Source: Bradyrhizobium algeriense
GTDB lineage: Bacteria > Pseudomonadota > Alphaproteobacteria > Rhizobiales > Xanthobacteraceae
NCBI RefSeq assembly: GCF_003062295.1
Contig: NZ_PYCN01000004.1
Coordinates: 62,001 to 126,000 of the forward strand
Direction of reading: 5' to 3'
DNA length: 64,000 nt
A program made the translations under genes and the position numbers. A model generated the notes under the pieces. It was not told where the DNA came from. It made no database searches and saw only the letters and a list, made by a program, of their open reading frames with translations. Positions 1-8,234 of the stretch are shown piece by piece (position 1 is the first letter of the stretch; each line of letters opens with the position of its first letter).

Positions 1-149
1 AGCTCATTGGGCGAAATGACATCGACCGCGACCGAATCTTCCGGCTGCATTTCTAGGGCCCTGGTCGAGAACGACAGCATCACCCATCCCAGCACGAGGA
101 CGTGCAGGGCAACCGATGCCAGGACCGTCTTGTCGACCTTGACCTTCAC
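1..149 (-). CDS. tolA: TolA, N-terminal part (runs off the left edge)
   Basis: First 49 codons of TolA, the protein that couples the inner-membrane TolQR motor to periplasmic TolB and Pal and keeps the outer membrane attached during division. I place a GTG start at 147-149, preceded by a purine-rich GGGAGCGGGAAAG stretch. The visible protein has a short basic tail (VKVKVDKT), one membrane helix at residues 8-27 containing HVLVLGW, and the first acidic residues of the periplasmic part. It follows tolR by 47 nt on the same strand, the usual tolQ-tolR-tolA order. The long helical domain and C-terminal domain lie outside the window. Identity rests on position plus the N-terminal helix. Confidence 0.85.
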   Translation of the reverse strand, partial: MKVKVDKTVLASVALHVLVLGWVMLSFSTRALEMQPEDSVAVDVISPNE

Positions 150-196
150 TTGAGCTTTCCCGCTCCCTCGTCAGCCGTCGCGTGCCGCTTCATGGC

Positions 197-670
197 TCAT
201 GAGCCCTGCTCTGGGATGATGACGATATTCGCCTTGAATCCCGCCGTCCTAATATACCCCAATAATTTCATCATATCCGTGTAACAGACGTCCTTGTCGC
301 CGCGCAGGTATACCACGCTCTCGGCTTCCGACCGGGTCTCCCGGATCGCCTTGATCTTGGGCAGCAGGTCATTGGCCGAAATCAGCGTATCCCCGAGATA
401 GAGCTCGACGTTCGAATTGCAGGCCCCGCCGGTGCGCTTGACAGAGAGCGTCAACGGCGGCGTGTTGGCCTGGATCTGCTTGCTGCCGCTGGCGACCGGC
501 AGGTCGATATCGATGCTCGAGGTCATCAGCGGCGCCGCCACCATGAAGATGATGAGCAGCACCAGCATCACGTCGACCATCGGCGTGACGTTGATCTCCG
601 CCATCACGGCGGCGCGACGCCGGCCGCGGCGTCCACCGCCACCGGACGAACCTGCCATGTTCATCGCCAT
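197..670 (-). CDS. tolR: TolR, proton-channel component of the Tol-Pal system
   Basis: 157-residue ExbD/TolR-family protein. With TolQ it forms the proton-driven motor that energises TolA. The N-terminus is Gly/Arg-rich and cytoplasmic (GGGGRRGRRRA). It is followed by the family hallmark AEINVTPMVDVMLVLLIIFMV (residues 24-44), whose Asp at 33 is the proton-carrying residue of the single membrane helix. The rest is the periplasmic domain. Length is normal. An in-frame ATG two codons later is possible; 670 is preceded by GAGATCAAGATC, a modest ribosome site. The gene sits 37 nt after tolQ and 47 nt before tolA, so one transcript is likely. Confidence 0.96.
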   Translation of the reverse strand: MAMNMAGSSGGGGRRGRRRAAVMAEINVTPMVDVMLVLLIIFMVAAPLMTSSIDIDLPVASGSKQIQANTPPLTLSVKRTGGACNSNVELYLGDTLISANDLLPKIKAIRETRSEAESVVYLRGDKDVCYTDMMKLLGYIRTAGFKANIVIIPEQGS

Positions 671-707
671 GATCTTGATCTCACGATGCGCTCGTCATTT
701 GCCGTCC

Positions 708-1421
708 TCACGCCCGCTCGTCGATCTGGCGGGACAGGATCGCGGAAAATTCGTCGGCGAAGCCTTCCAGCCGCTGCGCCTGCCGGTTCACCTCGGACGT
801 GAACTTATTGTAGAAAATGGTCGCGGGGATGGCGGCGATGAGACCGATAGCGGTCGCAAACAGCGCTTCCGCAATGCCGGGCGCCACCACCGCGAGCGAA
901 GTGTTTTTCGAGGCCGCGATCGACTGGAAGCTCGACATGATGCCCCAGACGGTTCCGAACAGGCCGACGAACGGTCCGGCCGAGCCGACGGTCGCCAGCA
1001 CCAGGAGCCGCCGTTCCAGCCGCTCGACCTCGCGGGCGATGGAGACATTCATCACCTTCTCGATCCGCATCTGCAGGCCGGCAAAGGAGCGTGTCTGGCT
1101 CTCGAACGAGCGCTTCCACTCGCGCATGGCCGCGACGAAACACGCCGCCATCGATTGCGTCGGTTTCGCTGACAACGCGCGGTAGAGTTCTTCGATCGAC
1201 TGCCCCGACCAGAACGCCTGCTCGAAACGGTCCATGGCGCGCTTGGTGCGGCCATAGAGGAAAATCTTGTCGATCGCGATGGCCCAGACCCAGACCGAAC
1301 AGGCCAACAGCCCCAGCATGACTGTTTTCACGACCCAATGGGCCTGCATGAACAGGGCGATCAGCGATACGTCGGCGGAGACCAACGGCAGGGCTGCCGG
1401 AGCCACGTCGGCGGGATTCAT
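708..1421 (-). CDS. tolQ: TolQ, MotA/TolQ/ExbB proton-channel protein
   Basis: 237-residue inner-membrane protein that forms the channel scaffold around TolR. The reading frame is open further upstream to 1586, but the ATG at 1421 (MNPADVAPAALP) gives the normal family length. Three membrane segments are visible: residues ~17-45 (VKTVMLGLLACSVWVWAIAI), ~140-165 (LATVGSAGPFVGLFGTVWGI) and ~185-205 (IAEALFATAIGLIAAIPATI). The GPFVGLFGTVWG and EALFATAIGL motifs are diagnostic of TolQ/ExbB. It is the first tol gene here. ybgC, usually directly upstream, is absent and lies about 32 kb away. Confidence 0.96.
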   Translation of the reverse strand: MNPADVAPAALPLVSADVSLIALFMQAHWVVKTVMLGLLACSVWVWAIAIDKIFLYGRTKRAMDRFEQAFWSGQSIEELYRALSAKPTQSMAACFVAAMREWKRSFESQTRSFAGLQMRIEKVMNVSIAREVERLERRLLVLATVGSAGPFVGLFGTVWGIMSSFQSIAASKNTSLAVVAPGIAEALFATAIGLIAAIPATIFYNKFTSEVNRQAQRLEGFADEFSAILSRQIDERA

Positions 1422-1811
1422 GAGCGGTATCCTCTCAACGCAAGTGTCCCTATTTCCTCCGGGAGCAAACGGCTGCCGGTACCACAGCCGCGCGTCGGGC
1501 GCGGCGATATGCGCCAGCGCGAGAGCCTCTCTAGGTGTCGCATGGGGGCCCGCCGAAAGCCGGGTATTTGCTTCCCCTGCCAACATGTCAAAACGAGGGC
1601 TGTCAGCGCGTCATTCCGTCCCTAACCAGACGCCAAGCTTGGTTAACTTTAGGTTACCAAAGGGAAATCCGGCTGCCGGAAATCGAGGCAGGCCGGGCGG
1701 TTACGGGGCTCGGGGTCCGGGTTCCATGCCCCCGAAAGTGGTGCCCGGCCGGTCGCCTCGCCCTTCGCGACGGCCGCTTTGCGGCCTCCGCCTTTCCGCG
1801 TCATGCAGTCC
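1422..1811. other. Intergenic region upstream of tolQ
   Basis: No gene is supported here. The 1422-1586 part is an open extension of the tolQ frame, but it starts with a sequence unlike any TolQ N-terminus. The stretch 1625-1660 (GGTTAACTTTAGGTTACC) is locally AT-rich and contains a GGTTAAC/GGTTACC near-repeat, so the tolQ promoter may lie around 1580-1660. Nothing else is recognisable. Confidence 0.5.
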
Positions 1812-1892
1812 CGTAGGATGGGTGGAGCGCAGCGATACCCATCGCCACACACACCGACGTGATGGGTATCGCTTCGCTCCACCCATCCTACG
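1812..1892. repeat. Long inverted repeat, CGTAGGATGGGTGGAGCG type
   Basis: Two arms of about 33 nt (CGTAGGATGGGTGGAGCGCA... and its complement ...TTCGCTCCACCCATCCTACG) enclose a short loop of CCACACACACCG, with few mismatches. It is followed directly by AAAAAA on the plus strand. I recognise this as a common dispersed intergenic palindrome of Bradyrhizobium-type genomes. Related palindromes of the GTAG-CCCGG type occur at 2474, 31927 and 48473, and a GTAGGGTGGGTTA type at 21415. Confidence 0.85.
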
Positions 1893-1939
1893 AAAAAACG
1901 ATTTCGCCTTCTCGCGGCGCATCGCGCCCGAGGTTGCTT

Positions 1940-2470
1940 GATAACTTCCCGCCCTCTTGTTCAGAGGGCGCAGGGAAGACCGGGTGCTCGCCGCACCCGC
2001 GGTCTCGCGTGCCAATGCACACGGCAAAAGGCGGCACACGAGCATACAGGTTCAGCGGAAACACTCCGGCCTTCCCTGCGCAATGGCTTTACGGCTTACT
2101 TCGTGCTCTTCCCGGAGAACGGCTTTTTTGCCTCCGTCGCCCCCGAGAAGCTTCGCTTCTCCTGGGACTTAGCGCCAGCACCGCGACGCCCGAACCACAC
2201 GACTTCGCCGTACGCTCGAGCCACACACGTCAGTCGCAGCTCTCGCGTCCATCGCATCTCACCGCGCGTTCGTGACGATGGCCAACGCCCCTCATCCGCC
2301 GTGAGACGGGCGGAGTTATGGGACTGATTTGGGTGAGAACGAAAGCAGAATATTTTTGTGCCAGGGGCTGGACAGGTTTTGGGTGATTTGCCCGTCGTGC
2401 CGGTTTGTCGCAGGCCAGCGAATGAAATTGCGCTTGTGCGCGAAGCAAATCAGTTCGCGGTGCGTAATGA
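1940..2470. repeat. Dispersed non-coding repeat of unknown function, about 0.5 kb
   Basis: Starts with the hairpin GCCCTCTTGTTCAGAGGGC (1951-1969) and runs through segments such as CGAGCATACAGGTTCAGCGG, CCGGCCTTCCCTGCGCAATG, CGTTCGTGACGATGGCC and GACAGGTTTTGGGTGATTTG. I recognise this mosaic as a sequence repeated many times in Bradyrhizobium and related genomes, where it is often mis-called as small hypothetical proteins. Several open frames cross it, but none resembles a known protein. Boundaries are approximate. Recognition is from memory; there is no second full copy in the window to compare. Confidence 0.65.
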
Positions 2471-2473
2471 ATT

Positions 2474-2584
2474 GTAGCCCGCATGAGCGCAGCGATATGC
2501 CGGTTTTCTCTCGCATGGGTCCCGGGGTCGCGGAGCCTGTCATCGGGCGCGCATTCGCGCGACCCGTTGGCTCGCCCGGGCTAC
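2474..2584. repeat. GTAGCCCG...CGGGCTAC palindromic repeat abutting cysE
   Basis: Outer arms GTAGCCCG and CGGGCTAC enclose about 95 nt containing GAGCGCAGCGATATGC and a GGGCGCGCATTCGCGCGACCC hairpin. It belongs to the same dispersed family as 31927-32016 and 48473-48561. It ends 2 nt before the cysE stop codon, so it may act as a 3' stem-loop for cysE on the minus strand. Confidence 0.7.
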
Positions 2585-2586
2585 AC

Positions 2587-3345
2587 TCAGACGGAAACCT
2601 TCTCCGGACAATTCGTTAGCCGCGCGGGAACGCCGACCGCGGTGCAGCCGGGCGGTACGTCATGCTCGACCACGGCGCCGGCGCCGATCTTGGCGAAATC
2701 GCCGATGCTGACGCCGCCGATAATGCTCGACCCGGCGCTGAGTAAAACGCCCCTGCCGATTTTCGGGGCGCGGTCCGGCTCCGAATGTTTTCGGCCGATG
2801 GTGACGTTCTGCAGGATCGTCACCTCGTCGCCGATCACGGCGAAGGCGCCGATGATGATGCCGGTGGCGTGATCGAGAAAGACCTGCGTGCCGATCGATG
2901 CGGACGGATGAATGCTGACCTGAAGCTGATCAGACGACAGGCTTTGCAACAGCAGCGCGAGATCGTAACGGCTCTCGCGCCAGAGCAAGTTGGAGACGCG
3001 CCAGGCCTGCAGCGCGACGTATCCCTTGAAGTTCAGCAGCGGCGGCAGCAGCGTCGTCGTCGCGGGATCGTGAACGGCGATGCTCTGCAAATCGCGGCTT
3101 GCGGCGTCGACCAGATCGGGCGAACGACCAAACGCGTCGCAGGCAAGCTGCGCAAACCGCGCGCGATCCGCCGGACTCTTGCCGAGCCGCGCGCCGATCT
3201 GGTGCGCCAGCGCGTGAGCGAAGTCAGGATGATCGAGAATAGCCGTTGACAGCGCCGCGCCGAATACCGGGTCGCGCGCCATAGCGCTTTCCGCTTCACG
3301 CCGGATCGTTTGCCAGAGCAGATCGACAGATGGCGTTGCATTCAT
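2587..3345 (-). CDS. cysE: Serine O-acetyltransferase
   Basis: 252-residue CysE-type enzyme that acetylates L-serine with acetyl-CoA in the first step of cysteine synthesis. An N-terminal helical SATase domain (~1-135, LLWQTIRREAE... LNFKGYVALQAWR) is followed by a left-handed beta helix of hexapeptide repeats with the expected catalytic region IHPSASIG, FLDHATGIIIG, GDEVTILQNVTIG and IGAGAVVEHDVPPG. The frame continues 18 codons upstream; the ATG at 3345 (MNATPSVDLLW) gives the usual family start. It is monocistronic, convergent with nothing, and 97 nt from the MFS gene upstream. Confidence 0.93.
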   Translation of the reverse strand: MNATPSVDLLWQTIRREAESAMARDPVFGAALSTAILDHPDFAHALAHQIGARLGKSPADRARFAQLACDAFGRSPDLVDAASRDLQSIAVHDPATTTLLPPLLNFKGYVALQAWRVSNLLWRESRYDLALLLQSLSSDQLQVSIHPSASIGTQVFLDHATGIIIGAFAVIGDEVTILQNVTIGRKHSEPDRAPKIGRGVLLSAGSSIIGGVSIGDFAKIGAGAVVEHDVPPGCTAVGVPARLTNCPEKVSV

Positions 3346-3441
3346 GGAAGCCGTCCCGAAATAGCCGCTGGTTCGTAACATATGCCGGCCCTGGAACAAT
3401 GCCAGAGATACAGTTCAAAACGTGCCGCCCGCCTGGCGCTG

Positions 3442-4827
3442 CTATTTTTGCGCGGGCAGCAAGACGAGCGCCGCGACCAGTCCGGCTACCGATGCAATCG
3501 CGGCTACCGAAAACAGCCAGACATAACTGATCGCCGATCCCTCGGCATGGAGCACCGCGCCGAGAACGGCGATACCGACCGCGAAGCCGGCCTGGCGCAT
3601 AACGACTGTCACGGCAGATGCCATGCCGGCCTGATCGGGAGGCACGAGCGCGACGGCTGCGCCGGACAGTTGCGGGTGCGCGAGCGCCACGCCAACCCCA
3701 ATGGCGACCATGCCGCAGAAGATCGGAATCATCGGCGGTGCCGAGCCGCCTGACATGAGCGCGATCACAATGGCGGCATTGCCGGCTGCCACGAATGCAA
3801 GGGCCAGGGCGAAATGCAGCCGCCATCCTGCCCGGCCGATAAGCCAGCCGCCCAATGGCGGCAGGAACAGCATCGGCAGCGTGGCCGTCAGGAGCGCAAG
3901 CCCGGCCACCTCCGAAGACCAGTCGAAGGCGGTAGCGAAGAACAGCGGCAAATAGACCAGCACCGCCCAATAGCCGATCGACACCGCGAACAGCAGTATC
4001 GCAATCCCGATCATGGCCCGCTGAACGAACACGCCGGGATCGAGGATCGGTTTGTCGAGGCGCCGCTGCTGAATCGCGAATGCAGCGAGCAGCACCGCAC
4101 TCAGCGCGAGCCCGCCGGCCAAATGCAGGGTCGAGGTGCGGCCAAGCAGCAGCGCCTCCACCAGCACAGCGAGCGCAGCGGTGAGCAGCATGACACCCAG
4201 GAAGTCGAGCGGCCGGGGCGCCGTCTCGCGCGCTTCCGCGACCAGCCGCGGCATACCCCACGCGATCAACGCGCAGGCCGGCAGGTTGATGAGGAAGATC
4301 CAGCGCCAACCGATCCACGATGAGACAAGACCGCCGATGGTCGGACCGAGAGACATGGCGATGCCGGACATGACGCCGAGCCAGGCGAATGCGCGCGTGC
4401 GCGCCTGCGTTTGCACATAGACCGTTGCGATCAGCGCGAGGCCGCCGGTCACGAGGAATGCTGCGCCAACGCCCTGCAGGGCGCGGGCAGCCCATAAGCT
4501 CGGTCCGTCCCAGGCCATCCCGCACGCCAACGACGCGAGCGCAAAAATGCCGTTGCCGGCGAGCATCGCCCGCCGCCGCCCATACCGATCCGCCAACGCC
4601 CCCGCAAAGAGCAAGGCGCCCGTGAACGCCAGACTGTAGGCGTCCATGACCCAGGCATATCCAGCCACGCCGAACCCGAGCTGACGTGCGATCGCCGGCA
4701 AGGCGATGACCACCGCCGTCACGTCAAAGTTGGCGAGGAAAGCCGCCATCCCCAGAAGCAGCGCCGGCGCCATGGATGGTGCAGGCTGAGCATTGTCGCT
4801 GTCGGGCATGTTCGTCGGCTGTGTCAT
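3442..4827 (-). CDS. MFS drug/solute exporter, DHA2 (14-helix) type
   Basis: 461-residue major facilitator. Many hydrophobic helices are visible from residue ~20 to the C-terminus. Motif A in the first loop reads GALADRYGRRRAML, and a motif-C-like stretch GPTIGGLVSSWIGWRWIFL marks proton antiporters of the EmrB/QacA class. The substrate cannot be told from sequence. It is transcribed divergently from a LysR regulator 105 nt away, which suggests inducible expression by a small aromatic or antibiotic-like ligand. That is an inference from arrangement only. Confidence 0.9.
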   Translation of the reverse strand: MTQPTNMPDSDNAQPAPSMAPALLLGMAAFLANFDVTAVVIALPAIARQLGFGVAGYAWVMDAYSLAFTGALLFAGALADRYGRRRAMLAGNGIFALASLACGMAWDGPSLWAARALQGVGAAFLVTGGLALIATVYVQTQARTRAFAWLGVMSGIAMSLGPTIGGLVSSWIGWRWIFLINLPACALIAWGMPRLVAEARETAPRPLDFLGVMLLTAALAVLVEALLLGRTSTLHLAGGLALSAVLLAAFAIQQRRLDKPILDPGVFVQRAMIGIAILLFAVSIGYWAVLVYLPLFFATAFDWSSEVAGLALLTATLPMLFLPPLGGWLIGRAGWRLHFALALAFVAAGNAAIVIALMSGGSAPPMIPIFCGMVAIGVGVALAHPQLSGAAVALVPPDQAGMASAVTVVMRQAGFAVGIAVLGAVLHAEGSAISYVWLFSVAAIASVAGLVAALVLLPAQK

Positions 4828-4906
4828 CGGGAGGTCTCGGCGCTGTGCGGTGACTACTGGTGTCCTGAGCCGCCGCCATGTGCCAACGCCAATTGTTCAC
4901 ATCGGC

Positions 4907-4921
4907 ATGAATCTCCTTCAT
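4907..4921. promoter_or_regulatory. Candidate LysR box (T-N11-A) between MFS gene and lysR
   Basis: ATGAATCTCCTTCAT is an interrupted palindrome with 5-bp arms and the T-N11-A spacing typical of LysR-type binding sites. It ends 11 nt before the LysR start and lies 80 nt upstream of the divergent MFS gene. This placement fits autorepression plus control of the exporter. Confidence 0.45.
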
Positions 4922-4932
4922 AGTCCCTCGCT

Positions 4933-5856
4933 ATGCGTGCCCTTCCCCCTTTTGATGGTCTGATCGCGTTCGACGCGGCGTTGCGTCATCGCAGCATGAC
5001 GCTCGCGGCCGGTGAGTTGGGGCTCACGCAGAGCGCGATCAGCCACCGACTGAAAAAGCTCGAGGCCTTTGTCGGCGCGCCGTTGCTGAACCGCACCGGG
5101 GTCGGCCTGTTGCCGACGCCGGCCGGCATGACCTTGGCCGAGGGGTTGGGGCGGATGCTCGATGAGATGGCGGAGCTACGCGCCCGCTCGCGCGCGGCGG
5201 TGCAGCCGGCGACGCTAAAGATCGGGCTCGGCGCCGCCCTTGCGAACTACTGGCTGGTCAGGCGCCTGCCGGCGTTTGCGTCCACCTATCCGGATGTGGC
5301 GATCGAACTCTCCGTCGTCGAAAGCGATGTTCAGGCGCGTGCCCTTGATCTCGACGTGCAGATCCGGTGGCTGCCCAAGGCCGGCGCGCGCGCGACCTCG
5401 ACCCAACGCCTGCTATTCGACGAGATGGTTTTCCCGGTCGCCATCCCGTCGCTTCTGCCACGCGGGCGGCCGTTGAAGGATCCGGGCGCGCTCGGCACCT
5501 TGCCGATCCTGCACAAGGGTTACGTTGGCCGCAACGATGGCGCGGAGTGGTCGTGGCCGGTCTGGTTCGAGCGGCTCGGGATCATGGCTCCCGTTCCAGC
5601 CGGGCTTCGCTTCGACAATCTCGGTACGGCACTCGCTGCGGCCTTGCAGGGCAGCGGTGTCGTTGTGGGCCGGTCACTGCTGGTTCACGATGCTCTCGCG
5701 GAGCGACGACTTTGCCGCGTCGTATCGTCAAGCTGGGATATGGCGTCCAGCAAAGCGCATATCATCCGCTGGCCCGCGGCGCTCGCCAACGACAAGCGGG
5801 TCGCACTGTTCGTCGCCTGGATTGCAAAGGAGGCGGCGAAAACTTCTCTTCGATGA
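4933..5856 (+). CDS. LysR-family transcriptional regulator (GcvA-like)
   Basis: 307-residue LysR protein. Residues 5-65 are the winged helix-turn-helix (FDAALRHRSMTLAAGELGLTQSAISHRLKKLE), and 95-300 the effector-binding domain. The N-terminal LPPFDGLIAFDAA pattern is typical of the GcvA/AmpR branch. It is divergent from the DHA2 exporter and probably regulates it. The domain after the HTH is complete and the length is normal. Confidence 0.93.
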   Translation: MRALPPFDGLIAFDAALRHRSMTLAAGELGLTQSAISHRLKKLEAFVGAPLLNRTGVGLLPTPAGMTLAEGLGRMLDEMAELRARSRAAVQPATLKIGLGAALANYWLVRRLPAFASTYPDVAIELSVVESDVQARALDLDVQIRWLPKAGARATSTQRLLFDEMVFPVAIPSLLPRGRPLKDPGALGTLPILHKGYVGRNDGAEWSWPVWFERLGIMAPVPAGLRFDNLGTALAAALQGSGVVVGRSLLVHDALAERRLCRVVSSSWDMASSKAHIIRWPAALANDKRVALFVAWIAKEAAKTSLR

Positions 5857-6025
5857 AGGCGCGTCACCGCCTACTTTCGCTCAAGGGTCGGCAACGGACC
5901 TAGACGCGTGCGAGAAACGAAGTCCTGCCCAGACGAACGCATCGCAGCAAAAATTGATCAGTTTGGAATTGCAGTAACAACATCGAACTTCCATGCACTC
6001 ACAACCAGCTTTAAGCCCAGCGCAC

Positions 6026-6442
6026 TCAATCTGAGTTGACCATTGCTGTTGTAAGCGAAAATGGACGCGAAGCAGCTCCCCGCCGTGGCGGCCATGGTTC
6101 GCAAGCAACTCCATCCCCGTCGCGATCGTGGCGCTTCCAATAGCCGGGCTCCCCCCGTCTCGCGGGTGCCAAGTCGACCAAGCGAGCAAAACCGCAGTTG
6201 GGGGCTGACGCGATATGTCTGAGCGTCGCCATGACGGGCCAAGGGCTCGAAGCCAGGCCCCAAACGACCGCAAAGGCAGCCGCAAAGGCAACGACTACGG
6301 TCGCTGCCCTTATAACCCGGCGCAACTTATTAGCACGATCATGGCGCGCCGATACCGCACGGAAACGACGCTGTAAGTTGCCCAGTCGCTGTTCAGGACC
6401 TCGGCCAGGACGAACGGGATTGGGGTTTGGAAGGTGCGGCAT
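6026..6442 (-). CDS. Membrane-anchored protein with excalibur calcium-binding domain
   Basis: 138-residue protein. Residues 1-42 are basic (cytoplasmic). One membrane helix lies at ~44-70 (IRAATVVVAFAAAFAVVWGL). A C-terminal excalibur domain follows, with NCGFARLVDLAPARRGEPGY and the Ca-binding loop DRDGDGVACEPWP (~107-119). Excalibur domains have an EF-hand-like DxDxDGxxCE loop and are usually extracytoplasmic. The ribosome site before 6442 is weak (GGCCAAGCC), so the true start could be slightly different. The 20 residues after the motif look unrelated to the family. No partner gene is evident. Confidence 0.7.
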   Translation of the reverse strand: MPHLPNPNPVRPGRGPEQRLGNLQRRFRAVSARHDRANKLRRVIRAATVVVAFAAAFAVVWGLASSPWPVMATLRHIASAPNCGFARLVDLAPARRGEPGYWKRHDRDGDGVACEPWPPRRGAASRPFSLTTAMVNSD

Positions 6443-6717
6443 GGGCTGGCTTGGCCAAGCAATGCGGTCACGGCGGAAAATGATTTAGAACAACATCTCT
6501 AATACCTTGTATCACGAATTAAGCGACGAGGCGCGCCCGCATTGGGGGACCTCGGATTCCTAAATGTCCGATATGGGGGTCAAGAACGGACCTCGTGCGT
6601 AGCTGGAAGATATCCGTTCTTTCCCTCAGGACCAAACATGAAGCAACGACTACGGCATGTCGGTTTCGGGTCAAAGCGGAAGCCGGACCGGGCTGTTTCC
6701 CGAGAACGCCAGGTGCT
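6443..6717. other. Gene-free region with no recognised content
   Basis: AT-richer than its surroundings around 6475-6530 (TTTAGAACAACATCTCTAATACC). No coding signature was seen on either strand. It could hold the promoter of the excalibur gene, which reads leftwards from 6442. Confidence 0.4.
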
Positions 6718-6847
6718 TAAAAACAAGCCGCCCACCTGTTCTCGCAGATGCGCGGCTGTATCGCCATCAGGCATCATGGGAAGGGCAAGCCCGGTCGGCC
6801 GCCAGATGACGAACCGAATGATGGTCACGGCGATCCAGCCGGAATGA
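6718..6847 (-). pseudogene. Internally deleted DUF2852 gene copy fused to its terminator
   Basis: Read on the minus strand, 6847-6783 encodes HSGWIAVTIIRFVIWRPTGL, close to HPGWIAVTILGFIIWWPIGL of the intact DUF2852 protein at 8982-9467. The next bases are not the rest of that gene. They are a copy of the sequence that follows the intact gene's stop: ATGATGCCTGATGGCGATACAG, then a hairpin (6728-6755) and a T-run, matching 8813-8880. So the middle and 3' end of the coding region are missing. A chance open frame runs through the junction (6580-6828), but it is not a functional gene. Confidence 0.75.
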
Positions 6848-6930
6848 GCGATGGCGATTAGAGCGAACTCGTGCTGGGCGCGCGGGCCGAGGAATTCAAT
6901 TGGTCAAGCGTCCGGATACGCCGAGCGCCT

Positions 6931-7392
6931 CTACTTTGTTGCCTCATCGGTTATGTCGCTCAACGTCTTTGTGAACGCCGAATAATTGGGTGGCGCTTCC
7001 AGTCCATGCCGTGGGTAGATTGTCTTATACAAATAGTCGGCTGAATTATAGGACAGCCATACCTTGCCCTGATCATCCTCCCAAACCAGAGCCTTCGGAG
7101 GGTTGTCGATCGCCAGCAATGGCGTCTTTGCCATTACCGGCGTGCCGAGCTTGGGATTTCCAAATATGACCACTGTACGAGGGCGCATATCGATGCCGAA
7201 TTTCTTTCCCGCGGCAGCGTGGTCGATTTCGGTGAACACAATGAAGCCGGCGCCTTCCCTTGATTTCACGGCCGCCTCAAAGCGCGAAATCGTATCCTTC
7301 ACCGAAAAATTGCTGGGCTTCGTGATGATGCCGTTGTCCGCGCAAGCCGGCGCCGCGATGATCAGTGCCAAGAAAACGAACATGAACTTCAT
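6931..7392 (-). CDS. Exported DUF302-family protein
   Basis: 153 residues. Residues 1-18 are a signal peptide (MKFMFVFLALIIAAPACA), so the protein is periplasmic. The rest matches the DUF302 fold: FSVKDTISRFEAAVKSRE, then FTEIDHAAAGKKFGIDMRPR, and VVIFGNPKLGTPVM. DUF302 proteins are small alpha/beta domains of unknown biochemical role, often near redox or metal-stress genes. Here it lies 97 nt downstream of a CcdA/thioredoxin pair on the same strand, which suggests an envelope redox function. That is inference. Confidence 0.88.
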   Translation of the reverse strand: MKFMFVFLALIIAAPACADNGIITKPSNFSVKDTISRFEAAVKSREGAGFIVFTEIDHAAAGKKFGIDMRPRTVVIFGNPKLGTPVMAKTPLLAIDNPPKALVWEDDQGKVWLSYNSADYLYKTIYPRHGLEAPPNYSAFTKTLSDITDEATK

Positions 7393-7489
7393 CGGAACTT
7401 CTCCCTAGCTGGATTTCAAACTCCTCAAGAAGCAACTGGCATTCGTCCGACGGGCCCTGCAAGTATGAGCCTCCAAAGGCTATGAGCCT

Positions 7490-8212
7490 CTAGAAGCGCG
7501 TGGTGAGATTAGTCAGCCATTCCGGCGAAACGTCGACCAGGAAGGTTTCAAGCGCCTTGTCCGCTCCGGAAATGATGAGGATGCCGATGACAAGGAGCAG
7601 AAGGCCGAGCATGGATTTCATTCCGCCGCCCGCGGCGAGCAATCGGCCCCGCCAGCGCGCCATCGTTTCCCGGGAAAGCCATCCCAATCCCACCAATGGG
7701 AGCCCCGCGCCGACACCGAATGCAAGCATTGTCAGCGCGACCTGACCAAGATCCTTGCCTTGGGCGGCAAGCAAGGACGCGGTTCCAAGTGTCGGCCCGA
7801 CGCATGGGCTCCATACGGCTCCCAGGAGCGCGCCGATCCAAAACTGTCCGGCAACGCCGTTGGTACGGCTCGTCGCCAATCTGCTGTCGGCCCAGTTTCC
7901 GATCGGGCCCGCCGCAACTGCGATTTGCGCCTGTAGCCGCGGCACAACAAGCACGACGCCGACGAGCATCATCAGCGTCGCCGCAAGGTAGCGAAGCCGG
8001 TCCGCATCCAATCCTATCGAGTGGCCGACCGTCGCCGCAAATAATCCAATGCCGACAAACGAAAGGGACAGCCCGGCAGCCAGAGCCAAAGGTCCCTGAC
8101 GATGACTTGATGCCGCGCTACCCAGGACGATCGGAAGTAGAGGGAGCACGCAGGGCGAAAGGATCGAGAGGATCCCTGCGAGGAATGCCAACAACATGCT
8201 GCCGATCGTCAT
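7490..8212 (-). CDS. CcdA-like cytochrome c biogenesis / thiol transport protein
   Basis: 240-residue inner-membrane protein of the CcdA/DsbD-beta family, which carries electrons across the membrane through two membrane cysteines. Six or seven helices are visible. The family motifs are ILSPCVLPLLPIVLG (first Cys, residue ~20) and GAVWSPCVGPTLG (second Cys, ~140). The frame is open to 8260, but the ATG at 8212 (MTIGSMLLAFLAG) places the start 22 nt after the thioredoxin stop and matches the family N-terminus. It likely works with the adjacent exported thioredoxin. Confidence 0.9.
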   Translation of the reverse strand: MTIGSMLLAFLAGILSILSPCVLPLLPIVLGSAASSHRQGPLALAAGLSLSFVGIGLFAATVGHSIGLDADRLRYLAATLMMLVGVVLVVPRLQAQIAVAAGPIGNWADSRLATSRTNGVAGQFWIGALLGAVWSPCVGPTLGTASLLAAQGKDLGQVALTMLAFGVGAGLPLVGLGWLSRETMARWRGRLLAAGGGMKSMLGLLLLVIGILIISGADKALETFLVDVSPEWLTNLTTRF

Positions 8213-8234
8213 CGCGGGTTTCCCATCGAACGGG

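Noticed and set aside
1938..2327. Several overlapping 70-140 codon frames on both strands
   Set aside because: They fall in a repeated intergenic element and show no known domain; such frames are a known source of false hypothetical genes.
6580..6828. An 82-codon frame on the minus strand
   Set aside because: It is the hybrid left by the DUF2852 deletion running through a terminator copy.
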